Assembly: GCA_013054445.1 (NCBI GenBank)
Contig: JAAMPI010000630.1
Coordinates: 1-29,903 of the forward strand
Direction of reading: 5' to 3'
DNA from: Cudoniella acicularis
Lineage: Eukaryota > Ascomycota > Leotiomycetes > Helotiales > Helotiaceae
DNA: 29,903 nucleotides
The position numbers and the translations under genes were made by a program. The notes under the pieces are model-generated. The model did no database searches and was not told where the DNA came from. It worked only from the letters and a program-made list of their open reading frames with translations. Every line of letters starts with the position of its first letter. Position 1 is the first letter of the stretch. Below, one piece after another: positions 10,306 to 20,575 of the stretch.

Positions 10306-11775
10306 ATGGAAGCTGAAGCTGGTTCCCCACCTATTTACAGGGTCTTCCGCGACCAGCATGGAATTCCACAATTCGAGCCCAAGAGGGGCACCCAGGCATT
10401 GAAAGATGCATTGATATACGCGTTTCCAACCTTAGAGACGGAGTTGCAGCTCATGCAAGCGGCATTACGAAAGTTCTTCGACTCAGAGCGGAGTACGCAA
10501 TTCGTTTGCGAGCTGCCTGAAAACAACTTGCAAGCCAGTCTTGCAAAGAAGAGAGATGTCCCGGTGTCCCCTGTACAAATCGCCAAGGCGTCTCTGAGAA
10601 GCTGGAAGGTTACAGGGGCGCAACGAACACCATCCCGGCCATCATCGCGAGCATCGTCACGGAGTCACTCCAGATCTAGAGCGTCTTCGCGAGCACCGTC
10701 TCGAGCGGAAACGCCAGCCCAAAACCTTGAGCCGTTGGTCGAAGCCACAGGTGGAATGATGAGTACCTGGATTCTATCAAATGGGCAAGAAGTTGGAAGG
10801 AAGAAAAAACAGCCATATGACCCAGTCAAGCGTCGGAAAGTTGCTGAGAACAGGGGCAATGCTTGTGACAAGCATCGCGCTTCGAAAACAACTGTAAGTT
10901 ATAAGCCATTACTTTTTGCTACTGTATTACCTCTCTAAACATCTGTAGTGCGATCCGGATGAATGTCCGCAAAATAAATTACACTTGAAAGTGGCAGAAG
11001 ACAGTCAAAAAAAGAAGGTGTTACACTCAGGGCCAAAGTATCTCAAGCGACTCTACCTCGGGCCAAGTCCGCCACGAATACGAGTGCATCAAATACAGAT
11101 GGACAAAACATAGGGTACCCCTCCTCACATCCCTTAACTTGGGAAGTGTTTACTGATATTGTACATAGAAATAGAACAGATACTGTCCCTTGCGACGCCA
11201 CGCAAGCCGAGCGCGTTCCCCTCCCTGCCGAAGCCGATTTATTCTGGGACGCATTTGAGCCAGATCCCTTGGGCCTGCGAGCACAAAACTCAGAGTTGGA
11301 CTTCGGAGATATCGCCAGCAACAACGACTCTGGTTATTGGACAGACAGTGAACGCATCGCTCCCATCACTTGGAGTTCCTGCGGTAACTACCCCGCCTTT
11401 CCCTCACCAGCCGCTCTCGACGGCAATATTTTCCCCCCAGAAGTCCAAACTACGGACAACATCGCCAAATGTGGTGCTCAAAAAGAGACACATGGCCATG
11501 TGTTTAATACGCCGGAGCAAAGATTCGGTAACTCGCGCACTTCCCACCTACTTTCACCGTCCCACCAAGACTCCCCCACCCCTTCGGACGAGACGCCGGA
11601 TCAAACATACACAGCACTAGTGCCAGACGCCCTTACTCAGAATTCGCTGGAACAGGGTCAGTCAGGAGAAGCATTAATGTGTAGCGATGACCCATTCATG
11701 GGGTGGGCGAGCAAGAAAGCACATCATCTGTTTGATGATTACGGCTGGGTCCTTTCCCATGTGGAGAATCTTTGA
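10306..11775 (+). CDS. putative nuclear protein with SR linker and Zn2Cys6-like half cluster
   Basis: Proposed exons are 10306-10893, 10949-11037 and 11169-11775, giving 427 aa. The start ATG has a good context (ACCATGG). The first intron (GTAAGT, 55 nt) is well supported; the second (donor GTATCT, 131 nt) is inferred from phase. Without the second splice the frame stops at 11113. Residues 1-60 hold a helical segment (ALKDALIYAFPTLETELQLM). Residues 107-136 are an Arg/Ser-rich linker. Basic clusters RKKKQP and VKRRKVAENRG precede C187-x2-H190-x6-C197-x4-C202, followed by PQNKLHL. The spacing resembles the first half of a fungal Zn2Cys6 cluster with His in place of the second Cys. The C-terminal half is acidic and Ser/Pro-rich, like an activation region. 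I infer a DNA-binding or regulatory role. AATAAA at 12004 may be its polyadenylation signal. Confidence 0.62.
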
Positions 11776-13363
11776 GGTTGAGGTTTTGGGTGTATAATAG
11801 AAGCACTGTAAATACGCATGCATTGTTTTTGGAGCTGGGGGGTTTTTGTGGGAAAGGGACGGGCGGGAAGGCGTACTTGTGGGAGTTTTGTGATATGATA
11901 AAGATAATTTTGAACTTTGGGTGGTTGGGATTGAAATGGTCGGGTTGATCGAGAAATGTATTTATAAGTGATAGATGCCTAAAGTAGTGTCGATATATCA
12001 CAAAATAAAAGATAAAAACATGTTTATATTAAACTTTGAAACCCAAAAGAGAGAGGTTCAAGTAAGCGAGTTGAACTCATCAGCCCCTGACCGTGGTTGA
12101 GTGTGTCACGTGGTATATTCTAATTCAATCTGTGTAGGTGCTGTTCGGAAGAGCAACGCCACTATCACATAGTAGTTTTTTGGTTTAGGAGGAACCGATA
12201 AAATATTACCGATATGATAAACCTTGGTTGAGCTCGTGAGGCGGGGTTTGAGTAATGCGGGTACAAAATTTAACTTTTGAAATGGATGTAGTTCGTAATG
12301 AAAGGTGAGAACTTGACATGATGTTGGTTTTTATGATATTGGCCAAATCATTTTCAAACTTTCAGATGGAAGTGGATCTTTTCCGCACTTTTGGATGATT
12401 GGAATGTCTCCTTCATATCCCCTCGGCCGTGATACGCGTAGCATCAAGAACTCGCACAAAACACTTGTAAATTAGTAAATAGCCACTAAGGGAAAAGTGT
12501 TAAGAATCAGAGAGTCAACACGAGAGGATAGGTTAGTTTAGGCTAAATGCACTTTCTTTCTCATAATATGTCACAGTAGTAAAGATATTTCGGGTGTTAT
12601 AATAGATTTCACGATACTGCACGCATAACTGCCGAGCAGATACGAAGTACCGATATCCCAGCATGCTACTTAGGGATGTATAGATTTAGCTACATATGAT
12701 ACAACTCACTTCACCATCTCTATCGGCATCAATCGCGTACTTATCCGAAGTTAAATGCATTTTGCTCTCAGATAACTCAAGGTCAACTACTAAAACCACT
12801 CCATTTTTGGCTTTTCGCACTCTGATTGCTAACTTCCTCCCTTTAAAATAAGCTTGCTGTCACCTCTTTGGTATCTTAACGTTGAAAACACGCATTGCAA
12901 CGTCACTTTCAAATCCTAGGTGCTAATGCAGAAACATTTTGATGCACGTTGTAGTTTTCTGAAGTCATTGTTTTTGCCTAGCAACGATGTAAACAAAGGC
13001 ATAGAAACAACTTCTACTTCTACTTCTACTTCTTATTCTTATTATCGACTTTCTTTCCTGTGCACTCCTCTAACAGTGACACATAGTTTAGATCCAAATA
13101 ATGTAAAAGTGAATTTAGAACCCACCCTAGTCAAGTCAAGACCCATGCTTTCCTCTTTCCTTACAGTATCGGAGGACCATCAAATCACTTTTATCTTCTC
13201 CCTACCCAGCACAGCCTCCTCTCTGGACCTCAGCTCCGATTCTACCCGATGCTAACCCTCCTGTGACGCACGACGCATATAGATCGATCGGTTAAAAAAT
13301 ATATCGAGCCCCTCCCGAATTCAGCAGTTTTTGTTTCCTCCAAGTCACAAAAATAACATCACT
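11776..13363. other. intergenic spacer
   Basis: I see no recognisable gene. The stretch is AT-rich, with an AATAAA at 12004-12009 that could end the upstream transcript and a TTCTAC microsatellite at 13012-13045. The open frame at 12920-13255 is partly microsatellite-encoded and has no domain, so I leave it out. Confidence 0.5.
13012..13045. repeat. TTCTAC/TTCTTA microsatellite
   Basis: About three and a half TTCTAC units grade into TTCTTATTCTTATTAT, around 320 bp upstream of the 545-aa protein gene. It lies in the presumed promoter or 5' leader, where slippage could alter spacing. Confidence 0.75.
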
Positions 13364-15252
13364 ATGTCGAACAACATGTCGAAGCTCGACTTGGCAGATG
13401 CGTTTGACGCTTTCATCCTTGGCCCCAATCGCCCTGCACAGAGACAGACAAGGAACAATGTGCCTGGAGCTGGCAGTCAGGAGCAGGAGACGCCGGTCTC
13501 TTCGCCAGAGAGGGGTAGTGGTAATGATCACAATGAGTCTTGGGATTCTTGTGGTGTGCCGCTGGAGCCTAGGGTTGAGGTGGGATCTCTGCTGCTCTTG
13601 AATGGATCTAGAAGGGGTGTTCTAACTATTATTTGTAGCCTCGACAAGGTGCTGATGGTGGTGGTTCTGCAAGCAACCCCTCTCAGGTGAAGACCGAGAG
13701 CAAGGTCAAAGTTAAGGTAAGCTCTGCATACCCAACTTCTGTAGCTCCTAAACCAAACTGGAAAGAGTATGCTGACTGTTATTTCTAGCCTCGACAAGAT
13801 CGTGGTCCCCCAGGAGGTTATGCTCCCGTTCAGGTCAAGACCGAGAACAAAGCTAAAGCTGAGGTAGGCTTCGCACCCCGAACCTCTGCAGAAAGACTAC
13901 CAATTAGAAGTTGCTAATTTTCACCAACAGAGCAGGCCACCAAAGCATGAAAATAGAGCGGCTCTGGCAAAAAAGGAAGTCAAGGTAGACAGTAGGGCAG
14001 CTCCAGCAAAAGAGGAGGTTAAGGTGAATAGCAAGGAAGCTTTTGCTAGACTTGAGGTGAACTTTCTACCTCCTCACAGCTGATGGTGATTACTGATTTT
14101 TGTTGCCAGAGAGAACAACAAGAGCGGGTACGACGCAAATTGAATGAACAAGATCCAACAAATAAGTCCACCCAGGTTAAGAAGCCTCAAGTTCAAGCTA
14201 GTGTCCAGCCATCAGCACCGTCAAAGAAAGTGAGCGAGCCTGTCAAGACACAAGAGACTATTGCCAAGGCACCAACACCCATATCAAAGAAAGAAGTCGA
14301 ACCAGTCAAGACAGAGACCAAACATAATGGTTTCTCGGCAACTGAGTTCCTCAAGAAACATGAAAAGAAGCTCAAGGCGGGACTGATGGTTGGAGACAGG
14401 CCCCCGGCTCTGATTCACGAAATGGCTCTCAGGGCACAACAAGCAGAACTTGCAGCAGCAGCCAGAAACGGAAACCAAGCATCTCCCGCAAGACCTTCCC
14501 AAGTTACTCAACATCAAACCACAATTGAAACAACTACCACCATTAAAGCCCCGAAACCCGTCAAGAAAGTCAACTGGACCATCGAGGATGCTGAAGCCAC
14601 ACTTCGAGCGCACACTAATCTCAAGTCAGCATGCGCACCCAAACCTGACCCCTCTGAGAAAAAGGGCCTTTCACCACTCCAAATCTACCCTCTTGAGAAG
14701 CGTGGTAATGAATTCTACATTGTCATGCGATCGGCTCCCTCTACTATCCTCGGCGTATTCACTTCTTACAAGCAAGCCATTGAAGTAGCCGAAGACTTCG
14801 TCTACATCCACACTGCCAACCCGAATGTCAAGATCGTCGACGGCTGTCAAGCTATTAACCTCTTTCTGCCAACCACTGCTGAGAGACGCACCTCTGCTGA
14901 TGGATTCTCGGAGATCAACTTCCAAGCTAAGGAAGATGTCTTGACGGTCAAAGTGATCCCAAAAGCCTACTGGTCTCGCTCAAAAATCTTTAACAGAACC
15001 ATCTATCTGGCCCTCGACGACTGCAACTTTGGTCTCATCATCATTGCACCTTTCCCAAATCCCATGGAGGCTTGGGAAGCTTGCAAAAATCATGCCGAGC
15101 GTGTGGCACGAGAAACTTGCTTCATTCCGTATACTCCTTTCCCATGGGAGGATGAGAAGGGAAACAAGCATTGGGAGGGTACTATCAATCACCAGATTCA
15201 TCATTTCTGGACCGAGCCGTTCAAATTCAATGTTCCCGTCAACATGGATTGA
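13364..15252 (+). CDS. hypothetical protein, 545 aa, with tandemly duplicated exon and conserved-looking C-terminal region
   Basis: Proposed exons are 13364-13579, 13639-13716, 13789-13863, 13931-14056 and 14110-15252. All four introns are GT-AG and phase 0, and they join into one open frame. I do not recognise the family. Residues 1-72 are polar and start MSNNMSKLDLADAFDAF. Exons 2 and 3 encode related 26- and 25-residue units starting PRQ and containing VKTE(S/N)K. Exon 4 repeats the charged theme (KKEVKVDSRAAPAKEEVKVNSK). Exon 5 opens with a basic helix (REQQERVRRKLNEQ) and a Lys/Pro/Thr-rich linker with FSATEFLKKHEKKLKAG. It ends in a folded-looking region of about 200 residues with LSPLQIYPLEKRGNEFYIVM, FTSYKQAIEVAEDFVYIH and HHFWTEPFKFNVPVNMD. 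No signal peptide or membrane segment is seen, so it is probably cytosolic or nuclear. The start could be either of two nearby in-frame ATGs. Confidence 0.7.
13580..13870 (+). repeat. tandem exon-intron duplication, about 150-bp period
   Basis: The block acceptor-exon-donor is present twice. ACTATTATTTGTAG then CCTCGACAAGG at 13639 matches ACTGTTATTTCTAG then CCTCGACAAGA at 13789. Both exons end in (G)TCAAGACCGAG-like sequence and a GTAAGCTC/GTAGGCTTCGCA-like donor. The intron 2 and intron 3 starts are also similar (TGCATACCCAACTTCTG versus CGCACCCCGAACCTCTG), so the duplicated unit includes intron sequence. Confidence 0.8.
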
Positions 15253-16687
15253 GTGCCACGAAGTTGGATTTGATACGAAGAATTACGGACACCTGCAAAT
15301 CTGCGACTTTGTTGGACAAGTACTTGGAATACACTTCAGCTAATCTAGGTATTTCATGCGTCAAATCTGTGTTCCTTTTTCGAGGTGGATCTGTGTTCTC
15401 TGAACTTCCTTCTGTGAGGCGGGGTTCTTATGGCTTCTGACATCATGTTCTCTCTGCGAGGTGGATCTCTGTTTTCTGCAAGGTGGAATCTGTTGATTCA
15501 CGAATTAACTAGTCCATTCCTGAATAAATTACATTCACGAGCTGACCGGAACAAATCAAAAATAGTCCTTGATCTCTCTCCTCTTTTCCTTTTACTAGCA
15601 GGATATTGTACTTTCTGTAAACTGGATGCATGCTGGTCTCTTGTAATGGCTATCTCGCCATCTCGAGACGACATATATAGTAATTGTCCTTGAGGATTGC
15701 TGCGTGCGACAAAGCCTCTATGATAGCAATTGAATGTTTCATCAAACTAGATTTTACGTTTCTCTCTGATTTGACGTAAACTTCGTTGAAGTAACAAGTG
15801 AATGTGCACATTGGCCCGATCTGGAAAGTTTGGAGGTACAACTTGCCTCCTATCTCTTCAGGTTTGGTTGCTGTCAAAATGCAAACTCGGCTGCTTTCTC
15901 TTCCGAACGAAATACCGAACGACTCGCAAAAACAGAATAACAGAACGAACTTATAAACTTCTCCGGGGAATGAGACATAGGGAAGATATGCGCTGTGTAT
16001 CAAGTGCCGGGGGACCATGTATGCAAGCTGTGCAAGTTGTGTGCTGCGTCCGAAAAAGATCAGTGATATGCGGAACGAAAGCCGTAATGCGGTGCGTAAT
16101 GCTGGGTATTACCACGTCGAGAAGCAGGAGACGCTGCCAGCGAACAAGGATTTACATTTATAGGTTTGCGATGGCTGGAGAGGTGGGAGAGGTACCTGGA
16201 TAGGAACGAAGTAACGTAGTGAACTTTTTGGGAGGAAGTACTAACCGGCATCCCCGCTCTTGAATTGGCAGTGAATTCCCTGAATAAAACTGGAAAATGG
16301 CTAGCTGATGGGAAAGAATTCTCCTGGGTTTTTGCAGAAAGATGGATTTATAAAAGGAATTTATTACTGGAGACCATCTTGAGGAGATGGGATTCATTTT
16401 GAAACATTCTGCGAAGCTCAAATAATCTAGTTGGTACTGGTGTCTGTTTTCACTTCTACAGTACTGTACCCGTAGTTGTCCTTGTGACTTGTCTTCGTAT
16501 TTCTTTTTAAATATAATCCGCAACTTGAAAAGTTATTTTTCTTCATTTCTATATTTAAATGGTTCATTATCCCTGCAACTCATTACGCAAGCCACCGGTA
16601 CCGACATCTCCAACTCAAAAGCAATTCCTTCTTGCATTCAGTTGAGTACCAGCGTCCCATCCCCATTCACACTTCCGCTGTTCACTT
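15253..16687. other. intergenic spacer between convergent genes
   Basis: This is the 3' flank of both the 545-aa protein gene (plus) and the GMC oxidoreductase gene (minus). I see no gene. Imperfect CGAGGTGGATCT repeats lie at 15381-15494 and an AATAAA is at 15523-15528. Open frames at 15650-16018 and 16158-16523 lack domains and start context, so I do not annotate them. Confidence 0.5.
15381..15494. repeat. imperfect direct repeats (CGAGGTGGATCTSTGTTYTCTG)
   Basis: A 22-bp unit at 15381-15402 recurs at 15457-15478 with two mismatches, followed at once by a partial third copy (15479-15494, AAGGTGGAATCTGTT). It lies about 130 bp past the stop codon of the 545-aa protein gene, probably in its 3' untranslated region. 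Confidence 0.7.
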
Positions 16688-18728
16688 TCACGCTCCCGCA
16701 GCTGGCTCAGCACTCAGCTGCAAGAAAACACCTTTAATCAAGTCCGCTGCTTTCTCACCAATAGCATATGCCGGCATTTGGGTATGTCCTTGGTTGAGAA
16801 GAGGCATCACACTAGTGTCTGCTACTCTCAATCCTTTTACACCACGGACTTTCAACTCGTGATCCAACACTGCCATCTTGTCGTCATTGGAGCCCATTTT
16901 GCAGGTTCCTCCCGGATGATAACCTGTTTTTCCGTTAGTATTTGCTCGGCTGCTTGAAAAAGGTAGGGGTGGAGGTTACAAGTAGTAGCATTGTCTTTCA
17001 CAAACGGAACCCAGTCTTCCCTCTTCGTATTCTTATGATGCGTCAATTTCGCCGGCCAGCTTCCCTCCACAATATCCGCTGTCCCTTTCCCTTGCGTGAT
17101 AATCTCATTTGCAAACTTGCAAGCCTCACTCAACACCAAAACATCCAGCTCCTCGGCAAGATAATTATGATCCACAACCGGATTATCTTTCGGATCCGCC
17201 GATTTCAGTGTCACTGATCCTCTCGATTTCGGAGCAAACAACTCCGCAATCAGCGAAAACGCATGCGTGGTTTCTCCATTTGGTGGTTCCGCATATTGTT
17301 TGGGGCCACCATAGCATTCTGTGCTGAAGAATTCGACGTTGGGTTGTGAAGGTGTGAGACCCATTGGATCGCGGCCTTCTTTTCTGGATGCGGAGTTCCA
17401 TAATGGTTCGGATTTTAGACGCTCGTCGAGACGGGCGAAAGCGAAGGCGCCGAAGGGGAAGGCGGAGAGTGGGCCGCGTTTTTCAACTTTCCACTGTCTG
17501 TAGGCTTCGGCGATTGCGCCGGGGCGGTAGAGAAGGTGGTCGTTTGTGATATTTGGTTTGGTGGTGGAGTAGAAGATGAAGACGATCTTAAATGGATGTC
17601 AGTTGGTGGGTTGGTTAGTATGGTTTTATTTTGGTTGGACGTACCAAGTGATCCATGAGATTCTTTCCAACACCTGGAAGATCAACTTTACAGTCGATTC
17701 CATGTGATTCAAGTTGTGATTTTGGTCCAATTCCAGAACGGAGAAGAATTGTTGGAGAACAGTATGCGCCACCGCTGACAATAATTTCCTTATTGGCTTT
17801 GATTTCTCTTGATGTTCCATCCTTCTCGATGACTCGCACAGCTGTTGCTTTTAAATCCGAGTCTTTTCCCTCGAGAATCACTTTGTCAACTGTTGTGTCT
17901 GTCTTGATGGCCAAATTGGGTCCCTTGTTCAGGAGATAATCTGCTGCTGTTGCACGATCTCCTTTGTACACTGTTCGAGGTGCGTGGCCACATCCGTGTG
18001 GGTTATCTCCTGTGGTGAACATGTCTGGTTGAAGTGGCATTCCCTGGGACTGCATGGAATCGAGAATCAGGTTTGAAATGGGGGCCTGCAATTCTGTTTA
18101 GCAAAATGTACGGTAGCACCAATTCTTGGTGCTGGCATACCAGATCATGAGGCTCAATATTTAGAAGCCCGTCATAGCCATGGGCATTCTCGTCTGCCTT
18201 GAACCATTTCTTGGTATGAAAGTTCTCGGCCTTCTTCATGTATCCAAAAACCTCATTTCCACTCCATCCTGGCATATTCCAATCATCGTAATCTTGTTTT
18301 GTGCCCCGGATGCAAAGAGTGCCATTGACGCCACTTGATCCTCCCAAGAACCTTCCTCGGCTGGCTTTAACTTGTCGACCATTTGCCCCAGGGTTTGGTT
18401 CCGTTATAATATTCCAATCTGCTTCGGTGTCAAAGTTATTTTTCCTGCCATCAACGTTAACCAATTATTTTTCAGATAGCCATTGGAGAAATCTTACCAG
18501 CCACCGGCCATAACAGTGTTTTCTAGGAGAGAGTTATGCTGTCCGGCTTCGATGACAAGAACAGAATTGTTGGGATCTTCAGCAAGACGAGCAGCCACAA
18601 CAGAGCCAGATGTTCCGCCCCTGGTAGAGTAAGCTTACGATCTTTTGCCAATTTCCTGTCATAACAAACCCGCAGACAATATAGTCGTAGACGGTGCCCT
18701 CGGGCCTGAGTGCGATGGAGGAAGTCAT
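16688..18728 (-). CDS. GMC (glucose-methanol-choline) family FAD oxidoreductase
   Basis: Six exons (minus): 18728-18670, 18620-18498, 18444-18141, 18085-17645, 17586-16980 and 16923-16688, giving 589 aa with introns of 49-58 nt. The N-terminal FAD-binding motif is YDYIVCGGGTSGSVVAARL (residues 16-34), then LVIEAG. GMC signature 1 is RGRFLGGSSGVNG (90-102); signature 2 lies at about 267-283 (GGAYCSPTILLRSGIGP). The C-terminal YHPGGTCKMG supplies His514 and NQGHTQ supplies His558, matching the His/His catalytic pair of GMC enzymes that take hydride from an alcohol and pass electrons to O2 or a quinone. GVKGLRVADTSVMP and EKAADLI are family-typical. No signal peptide or C-terminal peroxisomal tripeptide is seen, so an intracellular enzyme is likely; the substrate cannot be told. 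The start follows from MTSSIALRPEGTVYDY. A different-frame ATG at 18840 could be a short upstream frame. The gene looks intact, and no secondary-metabolism partners lie nearby. Confidence 0.92.
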
Positions 18729-19550
18729 CGTCAACGAGTGGTTGTTTGTTGTTGGAAAGGTTGGGCAACAAAGTTTGGTAGTTATTTGCTGCGGAGTTTT
18801 TGAAATTCACACCGCTTGAACGAGTTGAGACAAGAATCATTTACTTTTTCTCGGGGAAGGTGATCGAGCTGACGTCTAAAGGCTTTCTGGGATACATGAC
18901 TGCATATGCATTGCCGTCGCAGGCAGCGGGCGCAGACATTCCGCTTGTGTTCCTGGATGCGCGCACCTATTCCGACAGTCTGGGTCTTCCAAAACCCCTA
19001 GGTGGTGCATCGTGCAACAATCGTTGGAGTTATGCTTTTTCTAGCTAGAATGTGCATTGATATTGGCTGTCGTGGAGGTCCCTGTGGGGAGCGGGTGCGG
19101 GGTTCAAGCGGGGTTGGCGGGTATGTTTCGTGGGGGCCAAAGGCGATCGTTTTTCCGCTTTTGGTTTAGCACGTTTTATTAATAATTGTGAGGCACTGGG
19201 AGCCTTCTTCAAATCTCTATGACAAGCTGTGCACCTGATCTCTCCTTGCGAGAACTGCGGAATTATGATATTGTCGTGACTCGTACTGAGCGTATTCTTA
19301 CCCCCTTTTACTGTGAACCCCTTATCGCCTGACATCCCTCACCCAATCAAGGTGCCCCCTATTTCTATTGCGAAGTACACTTAAAAGCCCAATTGTAATA
19401 ATGTATCTCCTTTTGATCATTCTTGTGTCAGATTCTGGCCATAGAGAAAGGTTCAGAAAACTGTAGGTTTTGTCTGGGAAGGGGTAAAAAGCAGGGTCGT
19501 TTTTGAACCGTCCTGATGCAATGTGCTGAGGATATCTTACAAGGCCTTTA

Positions 19551-19575
19551 TAGGGGGTGCTCGCTAATTTATAGC
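19551..19575 (+). repeat. left terminal inverted repeat of MITE
   Basis: TAGGGGGTG followed by the core CTCGCTAATTTATAGC pairs with the right end at 19806-19831. Confidence 0.75.
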
Positions 19576-19805
19576 GAGTTGGCACGCTGAAGGTTAGCGA
19601 CGTTCCCCACTACTCTGGTGAGCTTTACGTTGCGAAATCGATAATTGCGAACTTTTTGTTTTGCAGCTCAATTAAGTATCCTACTAAAGGTATCTTCTGA
19701 AATCGAGTTGGGACAATCATTCCATTCTATCTAAATGATTATGTCTTGTTTATTATAGTGAGGTCGCGATACGATTGCGGAGGTCTGATATACAGCGTTA
19801 GGAGT

Positions 19806-19831
19806 GCTGTAAATTAGCGAGTTAACCCCTA
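19806..19831 (-). repeat. right terminal inverted repeat of MITE
   Basis: On the plus strand it reads GCTGTAAATTAGCGAG then TTAACCCCTA, the reverse complement of the left terminus with one core mismatch. Confidence 0.75.
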
Positions 19832-20575
19832 TATTCCCAGTAACCGTTCAGTAGTCAAGGCAACGACCTCAAGGTTAACACTTCAATTAACAACCACTAT
19901 TGGCTTGCAAGTGCGCACCAAGAAAGGGGAGCAAATGAATTGATCCTTTTCACATTCATTCCAAGTATTTAGGCCTCCATTTAATTTAGCAAGTATTTAA
20001 ATATTTCGAAGTGTTCCGATCTAATCTCGTGATATAGATAAGTCAATCGTCGAGAGTATAAAACATGTTCTTATGGCTCTCAATTTTTGGACCGGGGTAT
20101 GCTAAAATTATATCAAGCTTCTTAGAGTATAAAAGCTAGCATATTGCAGCTTAATCCTGAGACCTGAACTCCTATGACCCTCGACTTGTGAGCCATAGCC
20201 GCAATACACGCAAGTGGTTTGGCACTCAAACTCGCACAACGCAAATTACATTATTCAATCACCCTTAGATTTTTTCTCAAAATCCGTGGGATATGCAAAA
20301 GAAGGGCGCGAGTTGTGCATGCGGGTGTGCTTAATTCATGGGGTTTATGTTACAGCCTATCGTGCAACGACTGGTTATCTGTCCCATGTGTAACAGAATA
20401 CTTCTAAATATTTTTTTAGTCGTAAAATATCCGATAATTAATTGTTGTTCAAGGATGAGGCTGTCTCGGCCCCGATTAGGGGGAGAGTGCTAAGCGAGGC
20501 CAAATGGGAAAGGGGATTAGGAAAGGGAGCTAGGATATGGCAGTATCATTGCCCCCAGAAATCCTTGCTTCACTC

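Larger units (their letters stand above)
19551..19831. mobile_element. MITE-like element, 281 bp, TA target-site duplication
   Basis: The left terminus (19551-19575, TAGGGGGTG then CTCGCTAATTTATAGC) and the reverse complement of the right terminus (19806-19831, TAGGGGTTAA then CTCGCTAATTTACAGC) agree over 25-26 bp. They differ by one mismatch in the 16-bp core plus a small difference in the spacer. TA dinucleotides flank both ends (19549-19550 and 19832-19833), as expected for the Tc1/mariner superfamily. The interior has no coding capacity for a transposase, so it would need one in trans. The left core is itself nearly palindromic (CTCGCTA...TAGCGAG). It sits in the spacer between two minus-strand genes, about 0.8 kb upstream of the GMC start. 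Confidence 0.75.
18729..20575. other. intergenic spacer containing a MITE
   Basis: This spacer holds the GMC gene's promoter, a MITE-like element (19551-19831) and AT-rich sequence up to the 3' end of the next minus-strand gene. Open frames at 19045-19335 and 19322-19585 (minus) show no domain, and the second runs into the MITE terminus, so they are probably chance frames or transposon debris. Confidence 0.5.

Noticed and set aside
18523..18840. ATG at 18840 as the start of the GMC protein
   Set aside because: That frame does not encode the Rossmann-fold motif; YDYIVCGGGTSG is reached only from the ATG at 18728 through a 49-nt intron. It could at most be an upstream open frame.
19045..19585. 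Two minus-strand open frames (96 and 87 codons)
   Set aside because: They have no recognisable domain or initiation context, and the second runs into the MITE terminus. They are probably chance frames or transposon debris.
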